DNA from: Massospora cicadina
Lineage: Eukaryota; Entomophthoromycota; Entomophthoromycetes; Entomophthorales; Entomophthoraceae
NCBI GenBank assembly: GCA_022478985.1
Contig: JAKSZP010000007.1
Span: forward strand, 124,001-188,000
DNA: 64,000 bases
Reading direction: 5' to 3'
This document shows positions 12,628 through 23,894 of this stretch, piece by piece. Both the position numbers and the translations under genes were made by a program. The notes under the pieces are model-generated. The model saw only the letters and a list, made by a program, of their open reading frames with translations, searched no databases and was not told the DNA's origin. Every line of letters starts with the position of its first letter. The stretch's first letter is position 1.

Positions 12628-13179
12628 TGTCAGAATCACAGGTTGATACTACATATTCTTTGTTGTTTGTTGGCCAGTTAACCAGTTGACCAGAAGCCCA
12701 AGGGGTGTTGGATACTTACCATGATTGCTTCTCTTGATTGAGAAGTCTTTTTGATCCAGATATCAAGTCTTGTGAGGCAGAATTCAAGTAGATGCAATTT
12801 CTACTTAAAATTGTAAAAAAGGAAAAAGTAAAGTTTATTAACTCAAAACAGCTATATAAGAGTAATAGGGGAGGTGTCTTGGGGAAAATCTAAAAAATCC
12901 AAGCTTAAATCTAAAATAAACAATTTGGGATTTTGTGGCAGCCCAATTATTTCAGTTGAATTGCTTGTGCTCGTCTTATGGCTCAGGTTTAAACCCTGGG
13001 GTTGGGTAACTCTAGGGAGCATGATTCGACCATGACATTCAGGGTTGATCTCCAACTTTAAATAATTTTCACCTTTTGTTGGGTTTATCCCCAACAGAAG
13101 TTTGGGCTTTTGGTTATATTGAGATCAATTTCTGTCATTTGATGCATCCAAATCTTCTTTTTGGGTAGGAATCCCAACA
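12628..13179 (-). repeat. Element C 3' LTR
   Basis: 552 bp, plus-strand TGTCAGAATC...CCCAACA. It aligns along its length with 19159-19704 with scattered substitutions. A purine-rich tract on the minus strand (AGAGGGGTAT) lies just inside at 13180-13192. Confidence 0.92.
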
Positions 13180-14240
13180 ATACCCCTCTAGATCTTGGCG
13201 CAGGGGGAAAACAGATTGAGAAAGTGACTAAGTATGCAGCTTGTAACTGTTTTTTGAACAACCTCCACAATTGAGTGTTCATTGCCCCATCTATATATGA
13301 CTTGATAAGGCCCTGACCAGTTGGTGCCCAGTTTGAGATCACAACCTCCAGGCCGGTGATGGTAAAATAGGATGATGTCACCTGGTTGGAAGGTCTAGGA
13401 GATCATGCTTATAATTAATTTGAGCAGTTTCTCTACTGATTGTGGCGGACAGGTTTTTGGCAGCCAGGGCCTGAAGTCTTATTATTTCATTTGCAATACT
13501 TCGCATTGAGACTTCAGGTGCTTCAAGAGAAGCTTAGTCAAGCATCATTTTAGACTTTGGAAGGCAGATGGAAATTAATTCCATACAACGCTTAGAATGG
13601 CGAACTTTAATAATTCAATGGTAACTAATATGATAGGCCTGAATTGCACTAGGCAAATATTGGGGCCAATGAAGGGGTCAGTCATAGCCATTTTCCAGAG
13701 GGTTGCAGTTAAAGTATCATTTACCCGCTCTACCATTCCATTGGTTGCAGGATGGTAGGGGGTGGAGAATACCTGTGTGGTCCCCATCAGGTTGGCTAAA
13801 TCTTTCAGCAGCGTTGAGTGGAAATTTAGTCTGTTATTAAAAATGATGTTAGGGCACCCATGCTGGGTGATGATCCTATTATATAAGAATGTGGCAGTAG
13901 CCTTTGCAAAAGGGTTAGGGAGTGATATGGCTTTATTCCACTTATTTAGATGGTCCAAAGCTAGTAGGAGGAACTGATGTCCATTGGAGGCTCGAGGAAG
14001 AGGTCCCACAACATCAGTGCTAATAGTATGGAATGGTTCACAGGGTGGGACCACTGGATGTTGAGTGCGGGGATTAGGTCCAGCTTGACTTTTACATACC
14101 AGAAAGGACTCCAATACATCCTGGATTGTAAAAAGCATTCCCTCCCAATAAAATTAAGTTTTAAGCCACTGGTAGGTTTTCTGAATTCTCCATGGAGACT
14201 TGCTAATGTCCCTCTAATATGACATCATTTCGAGCTAGTG
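13180..14240 (-). pseudogene. Element C integrase remnant
   Basis: The frame 14138-13575 (187 codons) contains the core motifs STDVVGPLPRAS (first Asp kept), LALDHLNKW, IIFNNRLNFHS and VERVNDTLTA (Glu kept). In the second motif, usually SDNG-NF, the catalytic Asp is Asn, so strand transfer would fail. Further left, GDIILFYHHRPGG and TNWSGPYQVIY (about 13380-13285) form the GPY/F module. It is the longest open frame of this element. Confidence 0.85.
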
Positions 14241-14299
14241 GTCTTACATAAGGCACCCATTGTTTAGACATAAGTTTGCACAATTGGCCGCTCTTGACT

Positions 14300-15800
14300 T
14301 GCAGATTTGCCGATATTTTCGCTAATTCCTTTTAGAGGGTCAGGTATTCGTCCTTCCATAACTGTGGTTGGCTTAGGAGATTGTAGAGTCAATCCTCTCT
14401 TGGTCAGTTATATTTAAGGTGAGAAGCCAAGATAGGCAATCCACGTTTGATGGATTGGCCCTGGTTAGTGGATAATGAAAAAGTCGTAATTTTGAAGTTT
14501 TAACGCCCACCGGGTTAATCTCCCATCAGGGTTCTTCATTTGCTGCAGCCAACAAAAAGGAAGCATGATTGGTTATAATGGTAAAATGATTCCTATATAA
14601 AAAAGTAAAAAATTTATAATGGTCAGTAAAACCGCCAGCATTTGTATTCTGTAACACTATAATTACGTTCAGCTTTAGATGAGGTCTTGCTGTAGTAGGT
14701 GATGGTATGGTTCACTAAGTTCTCATCATGCTGAGATAGTATGGTATAATGCAATCTAGCAGCAACAGTAAAGAGGAGGAAGGGTTTATCAAAATTTGGA
14801 TGAATAAGTACTGGAGAGTGGGAGAGAGAGACGCATAGCAGGTCAAAGGCCTACTGTTGCTCTTCTTTCCACTGAAAGGGTATTCCTTTCTTCAGTAGAT
14901 ACATCAGAGGCTCGGAGGTGTCTGCGAAATGAGGGGATAAATTAGCGATAATAGCCCACCATTTCTAGGAAAACTTGTACATCTCATAGGGATTTAGGGG
15001 GGTCATCTTAGCAATAGCCAAGACCTTATCATCTATCAGTTATATTCTGGCTTTACTGACTTTGTTACCCAATAAACCCATCTCACTCTGGAAGAAAGAG
15101 CATTTTGACGGCTTTAGTTTAATAAAAATTTCCATTACTGCTGAAAAGACTTGCCTGAGGTGATCTAGATGTTCAGTAAAGGTTCTCAAAAAGATGGTAA
15201 CATCAAAATAGACTAGTACACAGGAGCGTCTTAAATCGCCTAGAAGTCCATCCATAACGCGTTGGAAGGTAGCAGGGGCATTACAAAACCCCTGAGGCAT
15301 TTATGTGGGTTTAAATAATTTTTCACTTGTGGAAAGAGCTCATTTTGCCTGATCTTTTGGTGAAAAATATACTTGCTAGTATCCACTGGCGAGATCCATA
15401 GCTGAGAAATAGTGGGATCCCAACATTAAGTGCAAAGAGTCATCTATACGTGGCAGGGGGTAACTATCTTTGTGAGTGATAGAGTTGAGGAGGCGATAAT
15501 CCATAACACGGTGACTACTACTTTTTTCTGAATTAATAAGAGTGGGAAAACCCCTGAACTTTTGGAAGGCAAAAGTAACCCGGCCTCCAACAGTTGCTGT
15601 AACTCTAAGGCCCCTTGAGCTACCTCCACTTTGGATTTTCAATATGGTCAGGATTTAAATGGAGGGTAATCCTCATTTTTTATTTGATGAATTACCCTGG
15701 ACATTTTCCCATAGTCACTTGGTCCCAAAGAAAAATATCTCCATACTCCTCGATGAGGTCTATGACATCCTGGCATTCATTTGGGGTAAGATTATTCTCA
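14300..15800 (-). pseudogene. Element C reverse transcriptase and RNase H remnant
   Basis: The RT start lies in 15642-15376 (VMDYRLLNSITHKDSYPLPR and FSAMDLASGY); MPQGFCNAPATFQRVMD and VLVYFDVTIFL follow in 15300-15040. The catalytic YLDD has become YFDV, losing one of the two metal-binding aspartates. RNase H is present only as short broken frames to about 14300. It is a dead polymerase. Confidence 0.85.
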
Positions 15801-15959
15801 ATTCTAATGTCAACAAAAGCTATGGTGGGTGAGGGGATCAAATCCTAAATCCTGTAACAAGCCAAAACAATTTACATCAGCAATACTTTTATGGGACATA
15901 GTTTTACTTAATTAATAGGGACGCGTTAAGGGACCTGGAGAGTTTTAGTTGTTTAATTC

Positions 15960-16670
15960 CCTATTAAATAGAGATATACTTCCCATAGGTAGAATCCAAA
16001 ATCCCTGGGAAGGTCAACGCTTCCCTTATAGAAGGGTTTTGGTGTCCACTAAGCTCCAAAATTTTATCAGGAATGGTAAGAATCTGAATCCTCATATCTA
16101 CAATAACTTGTGCATCTGAGGGTATTGTAATAGAATGAGGGGTATACATAGGGATCCCCTCTTTGGCATCCACAGCCTCCAGGGGTAACTTAGTTTTTTC
16201 CCCTAAGACTTGGTACTCTATTTTGCAAATGGAGGATGGGTATTAGAGGAAGCATGTCAATTTTTTAGGGGCTCCTTTATTTTTGACAGGGAGTTCAAAT
16301 ATTGACGGAATATGATACCCTAGTAGGGATAGGTATTTTTTTCTTGTTATTGATGATGCAGTTAAACTCCCGCATCAGTTGTACCCTAATTAGCAACTTG
16401 TAGTTATTGTTTTCTAGTGCAACGGCGTGGGCAGTAATTAATAACTTCCCAAAATGAAGTGGTAAAGCAGAATAGGCTCATATCGCCTTAGTAAACTGAC
16501 TACCTGCCGTCCTATATTCAGTTACTTGAATCAATTCTGGAGCCATTTTTAAATTTTGGATAAGCTAGGAAGAAATAACGTTAACTGGAGAACCAGTGTC
16601 AATTATTTAACAGTACTTTAACCTTATGGACTACTACTTTGAATCAAACTACCAACAATCCTTATTTGGA
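15960..16670 (-). pseudogene. Element C protease remnant
   Basis: The minus strand near 16602-16560 reads IIDTGSPVNVISS, a retropepsin DTGS active site. The open frame 16173-15964 follows, with the segment that links protease to RT. Stops lie between the two parts. Confidence 0.75.
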
Positions 16671-17029
16671 GTTAATATCTAATAGACTGTCATTAGGAAT
16701 TTGCAGTGAAGCAAGCGGAGGATTCTTCTGTGGCCAAGCTCGTGGTTGTTCAATGCATTTAAAAGTTTTATCTGCCAAGTCTTGGCTTTTTATAGAAAGA
16801 TCTGACCACCAAAATTTGAGTGGGTAACTGGTCAACATAAAAATAAGAAAGCTAGAGGATTTTATATCCTAGAATGGACAGAGGGACTTCAACTTCTGAT
16901 GGGGCAGCTAACACAAAATATTCGGAAGTACTGGGGATACAACTAGAACTAGAACAAGGGTCTTAAAGCACTTGCTTTCTGTAAGCATAGGGAGCCTTTT
17001 TCCCTATACTGACTGATCTTTTGCCGACT

Positions 17030-17815
17030 TACGTTGAAGGATGTGGCAGTCAGCTACAGTGTGGTTGTTTCTTCTGCAATTCGTGCAGTATAATTCAGGT
17101 GTAGGCGAATCAGGAGGTGTAACAGCCAATACTTAGGACTGGGGCTTATTGGTGTTAAAACAAGGTAACCTGATGGGTTTATGTAATTCAGCCAGAATTT
17201 TCAATATAGCTCTTTAATATGGAGGAGGGACGTTAAGTTAGACTTCACCGTTTTAAGATAAAGTAAGATATTAGGCATATTTTTAAACGCCAAAAATGCA
17301 GCGGTGATGGCATCTTCTAACATAAGACAATTCCCTGCAACCAGAGTTTATGCTTTGAGGTAAAAACAGTGGGCGAATTAGCTTATAGTTTCCCCTAATT
17401 AAGGCTGATACCCATAAAGGTCTGTTTTTGGTTGGTTAAGGTTTAGTCGCTCCCAAATTCCCAAGGCAAGGCAGTCTTGGCATCAGTCCAAGTACGGCAA
17501 TGCATCAGATGGGGGACCATATTGTCTTGATCCATATGGCTAAGATAGTTAATCAAGTGTTTAAGCTGTTGATGGTCAGTCGCTTCCTCCATAGAGCTTT
17601 CATAGCAATATAAGAAAGATAAAATACTTCTCTCTCCAGGGAAGTATTTTTCATTGAACGAAGGTTTAATTGTACCACTTGGAGGGGTTGGAGGACGAAT
17701 GACATGAACTGATATGGGGACAGCGCTTTCACCTAATGAAGAGGCAGTACCTTTGGAATACGCTTGAAGTTGAAGCCCATCTACTTGTCTGAAGATCGTT
17801 AAGATCATCAACTAT
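17030..17815 (-). pseudogene. Element C gag with zinc knuckle
   Basis: Frame 17811-17443 resembles the capsid of Ty3/gypsy gags (SFNEKYFPGERSILSFL, LINYLSHMDQ, CRTWTDAKTA). Downstream, 17087-17046 encodes CTNCRRNNHTVADC, a complete C-X2-C-X4-H-X4-C zinc knuckle that would bind element RNA. The frame between them is broken. Confidence 0.8.
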
Positions 17816-18546
17816 TAAATCTACTCATTTTTGGGTGTCACTGAGAGTCAATTTTGTGGTGATGAGTTGATTTAATTGTCATACTTCATTTTTTTAAAGT
17901 GGTATTGGTGGTATGGAGGTCGAGCTAATGTTTGGTGGTGAGCACCCTTTTCTCCAATCTACATACCAAAGCAGGTAGGGTTGCCAAGGTCCCAAGGCGC
18001 TCATGAACAGGTAAGGAAACTTCAAGAGAGAGGGGAACTCTATCCCAAGTAAGTTGGGATCCTTGGGCGACACGTTCTAATCATACATTAAGATTTTTAT
18101 TCGTTAGATTAATGCCTGGAGGCGTTTTTCAGGGATTCTGGGGTTCCACTGGGTCCTGGAGGACATCTGGGACCAAGGGGTCCTCTTTCACCATCCTGTC
18201 CATCATGACCAGCGAGTCCTCGTTCACCTTCACTATATCATAACCAGGAGGTTTACGCTCACCAGACCCTCCTTTAAGCCCGGAGTTATAGAAACTATCT
18301 GGCCTTCCTTAATTTGTAAAAAATTCCTCCAAGGTTTGGAGGCGTTCATCATTAGAGGTGATAAAGTTATCAAACTTGGAGCATAATTTGAAGGTACAAA
18401 TTTATGACTTGATTATAGATAATAACCTCTAGTTGACTAAAACAAGTTGTTAATTCCATCAGAACAAAACTCATGACTCCTTGATCCAAGAGGGTGAGCA
18501 CATCTTGTATTTCATTAATAAACGGCTGATTTTCCACAATAGCAGT

Positions 18547-18912
18547 TCAGTTTTCATTGCCAAACTGGAGAGCAGATTGATAGGTTTGGAGGAGCTGCGA
18601 GTGTATGGTCTCTGATAGCTGCAAGTGGCGGAGTAATTCTTGATGATGGAACCCTGCTACTCGAAGTAAATGGTATAAAGTGGGATGGACAAAGTGATGC
18701 AGATAGCGTTCCATACATCCAGCTCCAACTTTTTCCATATTTAGTGAGGAACTTTGAGCTAAGATCATCATAGGGTCTGACACGGCAAGATCTCTTCTTC
18801 TATTGGCTTGGCCCCCAGGGACAAAGGCCCCAGATAAGAGGAGCTGAAGAGCTTCAGCGAAGTCAGATAGTTGTAAGCTGTATTGTCTGATGGATGTAGC
18901 ATGGAGGGTCAC
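18547..18912 (-). pseudogene. Element C, upstream gag-like frame
   Basis: A 121-codon frame between the 5' LTR and the capsid region. It is Leu- and Gln-rich, with helical-looking stretches (HHQELLRHLQLSE). No known domain was recognised. Element F has a frame at the same relative place (50180-49893), so this may be a gag N-terminal region of the lineage. Stops separate it from capsid. Confidence 0.5.
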
Positions 18913-19137
18913 TTCTCTTTTTTTTAGTACTAGATGGTTCCTTGGAGGGTCACTTCTCTATAAGGATGAAAGAGAATATTGCAGTTGGTCATGTTATTAC
19001 CAACATTCAGGTTGATTGCCCAATTGCTGAGATGGGCAGCTTCACAATCTGAGGAGTTTTCCAAATCAGAATCATTATTTTCTATACGTGCTTTTGTTGT
19101 CTATTTTTATAATTTTTACCACAAACTCAGGGTGCAA

Positions 19138-19158
19138 CCTGGCAGGGAGCACCAGTTT
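19138..19158 (-). promoter_or_regulatory. Element C primer-binding site
   Basis: A few bases after the 5' LTR the minus strand reads TGGTGCTCCCTGCCAGG. It is the best-kept of the tRNA-type sites in the window and implies a tRNA whose 3' end is complementary to it. Confidence 0.7.
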
Positions 19159-19704
19159 TGTTAGATCACGGGCTGATGCCACATATCCTTTATTGTTTGT
19201 TGGCCAGTTGACCCAAAGCCCAAGGGTGTTGGACACTTACCTTAGTTGCTTCTCTTGGTCAAGAAGTCTTGTTGATCCAGATATTAAGTCTGGTGAGTCA
19301 AATTCCAAGTAGATACAATTTTTACTTAAAATTGTTAAAAGGAAAAAGTGTAAAGTTTATTAGCTCAATAACAGCTATATAAGGGTTAATTGGGGAGTTG
19401 TCTTGGGAAAATCTAAACAGTCTAAGCCTAGATCTAAAATAAACAAATTTTGGATTTGGTGGCAGCCCATTTATCTTGGTTGAATTTCTTGTGCTCATAT
19501 CATGGCTTGGGTTTGAACCCCAAGGTTGGGTAGCTCTGAGGGAGCATGATTCAACCGTGTCATTAATGTTAATCTCTGACTTTGATAATTGTCAATTTTC
19601 GTTGGGTATTATCCCTCACAGAAGTTTGGGATGTTTGGTCAGATTGGGATCGATTCTTATCATCAGACGCATCCAAATCTGCCGTTTGGGTAGGAATCCC
19701 AACA
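19159..19704 (-). repeat. Element C 5' LTR
   Basis: 546 bp, plus-strand TGTTAGATCA...CCCAACA, matching 12628-13179. GCGTT follows directly. Confidence 0.92.
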
Positions 19705-20133
19705 GCGTTTTAAGGCATTGTCTATACGCAGGAGCAGATAGAAAGCATTCTTCACAAGTTTGTTAAATTGATAGCAGTCTATGACTACTCAGTGAGTCCT
19801 GTCCTTTTTGTGTACTAGCAATAGCTGCAAAGCCAAAGGACTTTTAGAAGGTCTGAACAGCTCAGCTTCTGTTAGTTGACTTAGTTCTTAGGCTATAACG
19901 GAAACTTCAGTCTTTAGATGGCTGTAGATTTTTGACCAGAATGAAAATAACTGATCCAGTGTCCATATTATGGATCTCTCCCTTGAAGAGTCCATAATTG
20001 ATAGACCAGGTGCTAAAGATATCTTTAAACTTATTTAGTGGCTCATCCAACTTTTCTTTCTCGTTGCAAACACTTTTGCAACCTATTCAATTCAAGACTG
20101 AATCTAGTTTGATAATCTCACAGAGGAGATTAG
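19705..20133 (-). pseudogene. Element B RT, N-terminal part (after element C)
   Basis: The minus strand reads EKLDEPLNKFKDIFSTW, then MDTGSVIFILVK (the usual H-x-I-x-TG segment before RT), and VIDCYQFNKLVKNAFYLLLR with RIDNALKR at the C junction. It continues directly into 12627. One stop and a few shifts occur. Its open frame upstream still reads to about 20133, where LINE-1 starts. Confidence 0.85.
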
Positions 20134-20142
20134 TCTGCGCCC

Positions 20143-21232
20143 ATGTCAGGGAGCAGTTGGGCAAGCAAGGTAAGAGGAGCAGGCAGAAGGCCCACGGCCT
20201 CCAACATTCAAAAACGCCCCAGAGAATCCGGCGGAATAGACAAAAATCTCAAAAAACTGGCGGTCACAATTTCCCCGGAGATACTCACGTGGCAAGCACG
20301 ATGCAACCAGTACATCAACACGCCACACTCCCAGCCACTTTTGTTGAGGGGAATTCAGAGTCTGTGTGTATCTGGACATCCAAAAAACGGCCTTATGGGA
20401 AAAATTTTGTGAAGATGTACACAAAATTTTCCTGACTGCAGTGTACATTGCACCTCACTCCATGTCACAAAGTTGGCTGGACCTAGGTTTCAAAAGCAAA
20501 ATAGCAGCAGACGAGGCTGCAGCGGTGCTCATAGTGGTTGACCTCCCCAAAGGGCAATGGGTCATCAAAACCAAACGCACCAGATGGACAAAAATCAAAC
20601 CAAATTTTCCTCACGTTTGACTTTTTGCCTACTACAGTAAAATTTGACATTTTGGAGCAACACCTGAAAGATGGTCTCGCCGTATATGGCGAAATACAAT
20701 CTTTCAAAATGCAATGCTTCACGCTGATGCCACACCTGTGCACCGGCAAAGCCATCGCAGTTCTGACCCCAACTGAGGAGATCGTGAAGGACCTAACCCA
20801 GATCCCGCACTCCACTTTTATTGATATTGCAGGGCATACCACCCACCCATTCCAAGTGACCGTGGACAGCGCGCCCCCATTTGCACCCACTGTGATGCGT
20901 TCAGCCATAAAGTGCATTCATGCCCCATCAAGGAGGGCGTCACATTCCAAGAGCACGCCTCAGCGGCCATGGCCAGTGGAGAGGCGCACTACAAACCAAC
21001 TGCAAGCACCAAGGAGGCTTTCCCATGGGGAGCACAAGGCTGCTACCTATTGGTAAAGCCCATCTCCCCACAGGAGTGGAAGAAGGCCAAGCAGGCCCAT
21101 AGGGCCGCGGCCAAGGAAGCGGCCAAGGAAGCGGCCAAGGCCACCACCACCATCCCACACTCACAACGCCAGGAGGACATGGAGACCTTCGCGGTGGAAG
21201 CAACTTGGGAATCCATCATCCAATCAGATTAG
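20143..21232 (+). pseudogene. LINE-1 ORF1 with zinc knuckle (frameshifted)
   Basis: An ATG at 20143 starts a basic, Ser/Lys-rich N-terminus. The frame from 20538 contains an RRM-like stretch (FLTFDFLPTTVKFDILEQHL; GKAIAVLTPTEEIVKDL). A complete zinc knuckle, CTHCDAFSHKVHSC, is encoded at 20882-20923 but in another frame, with the shift in the C run near 20870. The tail is Ala/Lys-rich with a repeated EAAKEAAK unit (21100-21140). ORF1 proteins of LINEs bind the element RNA. At least two single-base shifts break it here. Confidence 0.75.
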
Positions 21233-21570
21233 GAAGCCCATGCTGAGTGGGCCACTCAATCTGAGGATCCGATGGGAGATTTGATCTCACCCAATCACTG
21301 CACTCAAGCTCTGGTTGAAACTGACTTGGGACCTATCCCAACTGAAAAAAAAATTTGACCTGCTCAACGGTGCACCAAACTCATCTGCACCGCAAAAAAT
21401 TTGTCTGACGTCAGAAAAACAAAAAGTGAAGGCCAAAGCCAATGTGACTCTTTCCACAAAAATCAACAAAAACCCCAATAGCGTTGCTGCTAACACCCGC
21501 ACTGCTGTGAAAGCCCGTGGGGATCTTGAAGAGGCTGGTGGGCCTGGGGCCCACCCCTTGCACCTAAGGT

Positions 21571-22260
21571 GTGATGGGGGAAACCTTCACTCTAGGGACG
21601 TTGAATATCGCCGGACTCAAGGCCTCCCCATCCCGGGCTAGGAAACTAAGTCTTTTACAACACAATTTACCCGTGGATATCCTGGCCATCCAGGAGTCCC
21701 ACCATCCACGAGGTTCTGAGGAAGCTTGGAAAACAATGCTCCTCCCATCCCTATCCTTTTGGTTGAAGCACTGTGGGGTGCTAATTTGAAAAATATTTTT
21801 TTCAAATTCACATCAACAGAAACATTCCTAAATGGCCAAGTGCTCATCATCACCTTCTCGTGGGCCAACGTTGTGCACGCAATTGTCAACATCTATGCCC
21901 CAAACGGTGCACATGAGCGTCAGGAATTTTTCTCATTGGTCAAATCCCTCCCGCTACCCCCTGATTCTTTCCTAGTTGGTGACATGAACTGTTGGCTAAC
22001 CTCACCAATGGACTGGTGGCCTCCCTCACCCCATGCCCCACAGGGTCATGTATAACTATGTGTTCTAGAAAGCCACCCTTGGGTTAATGGATGCACTGTT
22101 GTGACATGCCCCACTGCTCAAAAACATGATGCGTCCCCACATCCATAATGGCCAATTAAGGTCCATGACCCACATCGACCTTATTCTAACACTGGCAAAA
22201 TTCAAACCCCACATCTCCCACTTCAAAACAACGAAAATGGAATTCTCTGACCACTGACTG
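21571..22260 (+). pseudogene. LINE-1 ORF2 endonuclease domain
   Basis: Motifs of an apurinic/apyrimidinic-type endonuclease appear in order: LGTLNIAGLK, ILAIQESHH (catalytic Glu), VNIYAPNG, FLVGDMNCW (Asp and Asn), HIDLILTLAK, and FSDH just before a TGA at about 22256. This domain nicks the target DNA to start target-primed reverse transcription. It is spread over two or three frames, so it is broken. Confidence 0.8.
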
Positions 22261-22289
22261 GTCTCGACAACCTACCACTTACCCGTTAC

Positions 22290-23894
22290 AGTTGCAAGGG
22301 CCCCACATTGGTGCAAAATCCGCCCCCCCCCGAGCTCGCGTCACCAGGATTTTCCATGTGGGTGGAAAAGGCAACTTTGGCAAAATCATTTGTTGCACCG
22401 TTTTGCGCAGACCCCATTTCCACATGGGCAACTTTCAAAGAGGACACCATCCACCACTATCGCCACCTCTCCTCCAGATGCTCATGAGCCACATCAGCAG
22501 TTATCTCATGCGCTCTGGCAGAATTGGCCCACTTGGAGTTCAACATTCCAGCCACAGGATACAGCCTTGCATGGGACTGGAAGTGGGCGGAGGCAGCCGC
22601 CCACCTCAACGCACTCAAAAGGCAACACAAACATCGGGTTTGTGTCCAATACAGGCCACACACATCACTAAAGGTGACAAGTGCACCGCATACTTCTTTA
22701 AAAAAATTTGCACCATGCCAGAGCGTGGCCTGCACACAGGTGCGAAGATTAGATAAATCCATTGCGGACACACCGGCCAAACTGGCAATCAAAATTCAAA
22801 AATATTACTCCAAGTTAAACCAAGACAAACCAATTCAGCCAGCTGAAATGGCAGAATTTCTCAACCAAGCTCATATCCGCACCATTTTCTGATACCCGGA
22901 AATAATGAATTTAATTACTCCAAACAAATTATGGACAGCCATTCGTGGTGCGCCAAACCAAAAATGCCCAGGCCCAGATGGCATTCCATATGAGTTCTAC
23001 AAAAAATATTTCAAATATATATCCCCATTGCTGCTAGCCTCACTTAACCAAAGCCTATTGAAACGAGCCTCCTACCAGGGAGGACATGAGGCCTTTACTG
23101 TCACACTCTTCAGGAAAGGGGATAAGCTTGACTTAGCCAACTGGCGCCCCATTTCTCTAACAAACACAGACACCAAAATTTTAACAAAAATCATGGCTAA
23201 CCGTTTAGGGATTATAGCACCTGCCACCATCTCCCCCAGAACAGTTCGGTTTTATCCCCAGAAGGTCAATTTGGGATAATGTGCACTCCGTGGCTAATGC
23301 ATGTCAGTTACAGTCTCTGGGGCACTGGTATTCTTGGACCAACAAAAGGCCTACAATAGAGTAAACTGGGAATACCTAAGGGTCTGCCTCCATCAATTCC
23401 GCCTACCCCCCCACTTCATAAACTGGGTAATGCTGCTCACGGAATCTGTGACAATGGCAGTGCGTGGCCCAGGCTTCCTAACGGAAGTAGTTCACCCTCA
23501 AAGGGGCTTGCGACAAGGGGACCCCCTCAGCCCACTCTTATACAACTTCAGCCTTGACCCACTACTGCAAAATGTGAATGCCCAACTCACTGGGGTCCAT
23601 GTGCCAGGCCAAACCCCAGTCAAGATGATGGCATATGCAGATGATTGCGTGGTGGGGGTGTCTAATAACAAAGATGCACGCGCGCTTGAAGCCCTCATCC
23701 AGGAATATTCCCAGGTAAGCAACGCGGCACTGAACGCCTCCAAAACTGAAATCATCCTCCTTGGTCGGTTTCAGAACTGCTGGGCCCCAGCAATTAGTTC
23801 CCACCTGGCCCATCTGCTCGCCCACGTCCAAGCCTTACTAACTCAACACACACCGCTCCACTGGTGCTCCCCTTCATGCCACTTCCTACCATAG
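22290..23894 (+). pseudogene. LINE-1 ORF2 reverse transcriptase domain
   Basis: A linker (22292-22892) is followed by CPGPDGIPYEFYKKYF (about 22970), WRPISLTNTDTKILTKIMANR, FLDQQKAYNRVNWEYL, RGLRQGDPLSPLLYNFSLDP and MMAYADDCVV. The YADD aspartates are at 23640-23645 and look intact. A stop near 23278 and a frame change to 23301 split the fingers from the palm. The frame closes at 23894 and the next frame (23864) continues the thumb. Confidence 0.88.

Larger units (their letters stand above)
12628..19704 (-). mobile_element. Element C: degenerate Ty3/gypsy retrotransposon inside the RT of element B
   Basis: A 7.08-kb element with TG...CA LTRs and GCGTT at 12623-12627 and 19705-19709. It carries gag with an intact zinc knuckle, protease, RT-RNase H and integrase on the minus strand. 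Removing it rejoins the B RT: an LLRIDNALKR block on the right meets an FFAMEMSIGYWQM block on the left. It is broken by stops and by lost catalytic residues in RT and integrase. Confidence 0.95.

Noticed and set aside
20036..20051. Target duplication of LINE-1 at the 16-bp repeat
   Set aside because: Both copies are well inside coding sequence of element B and LINE-1 respectively, so they cannot bound the insertion.
20940..21203. 87-codon minus-strand frame with WP-rich repeats
   Set aside because: Mirror of the Ala/Lys repeat in LINE-1 ORF1.
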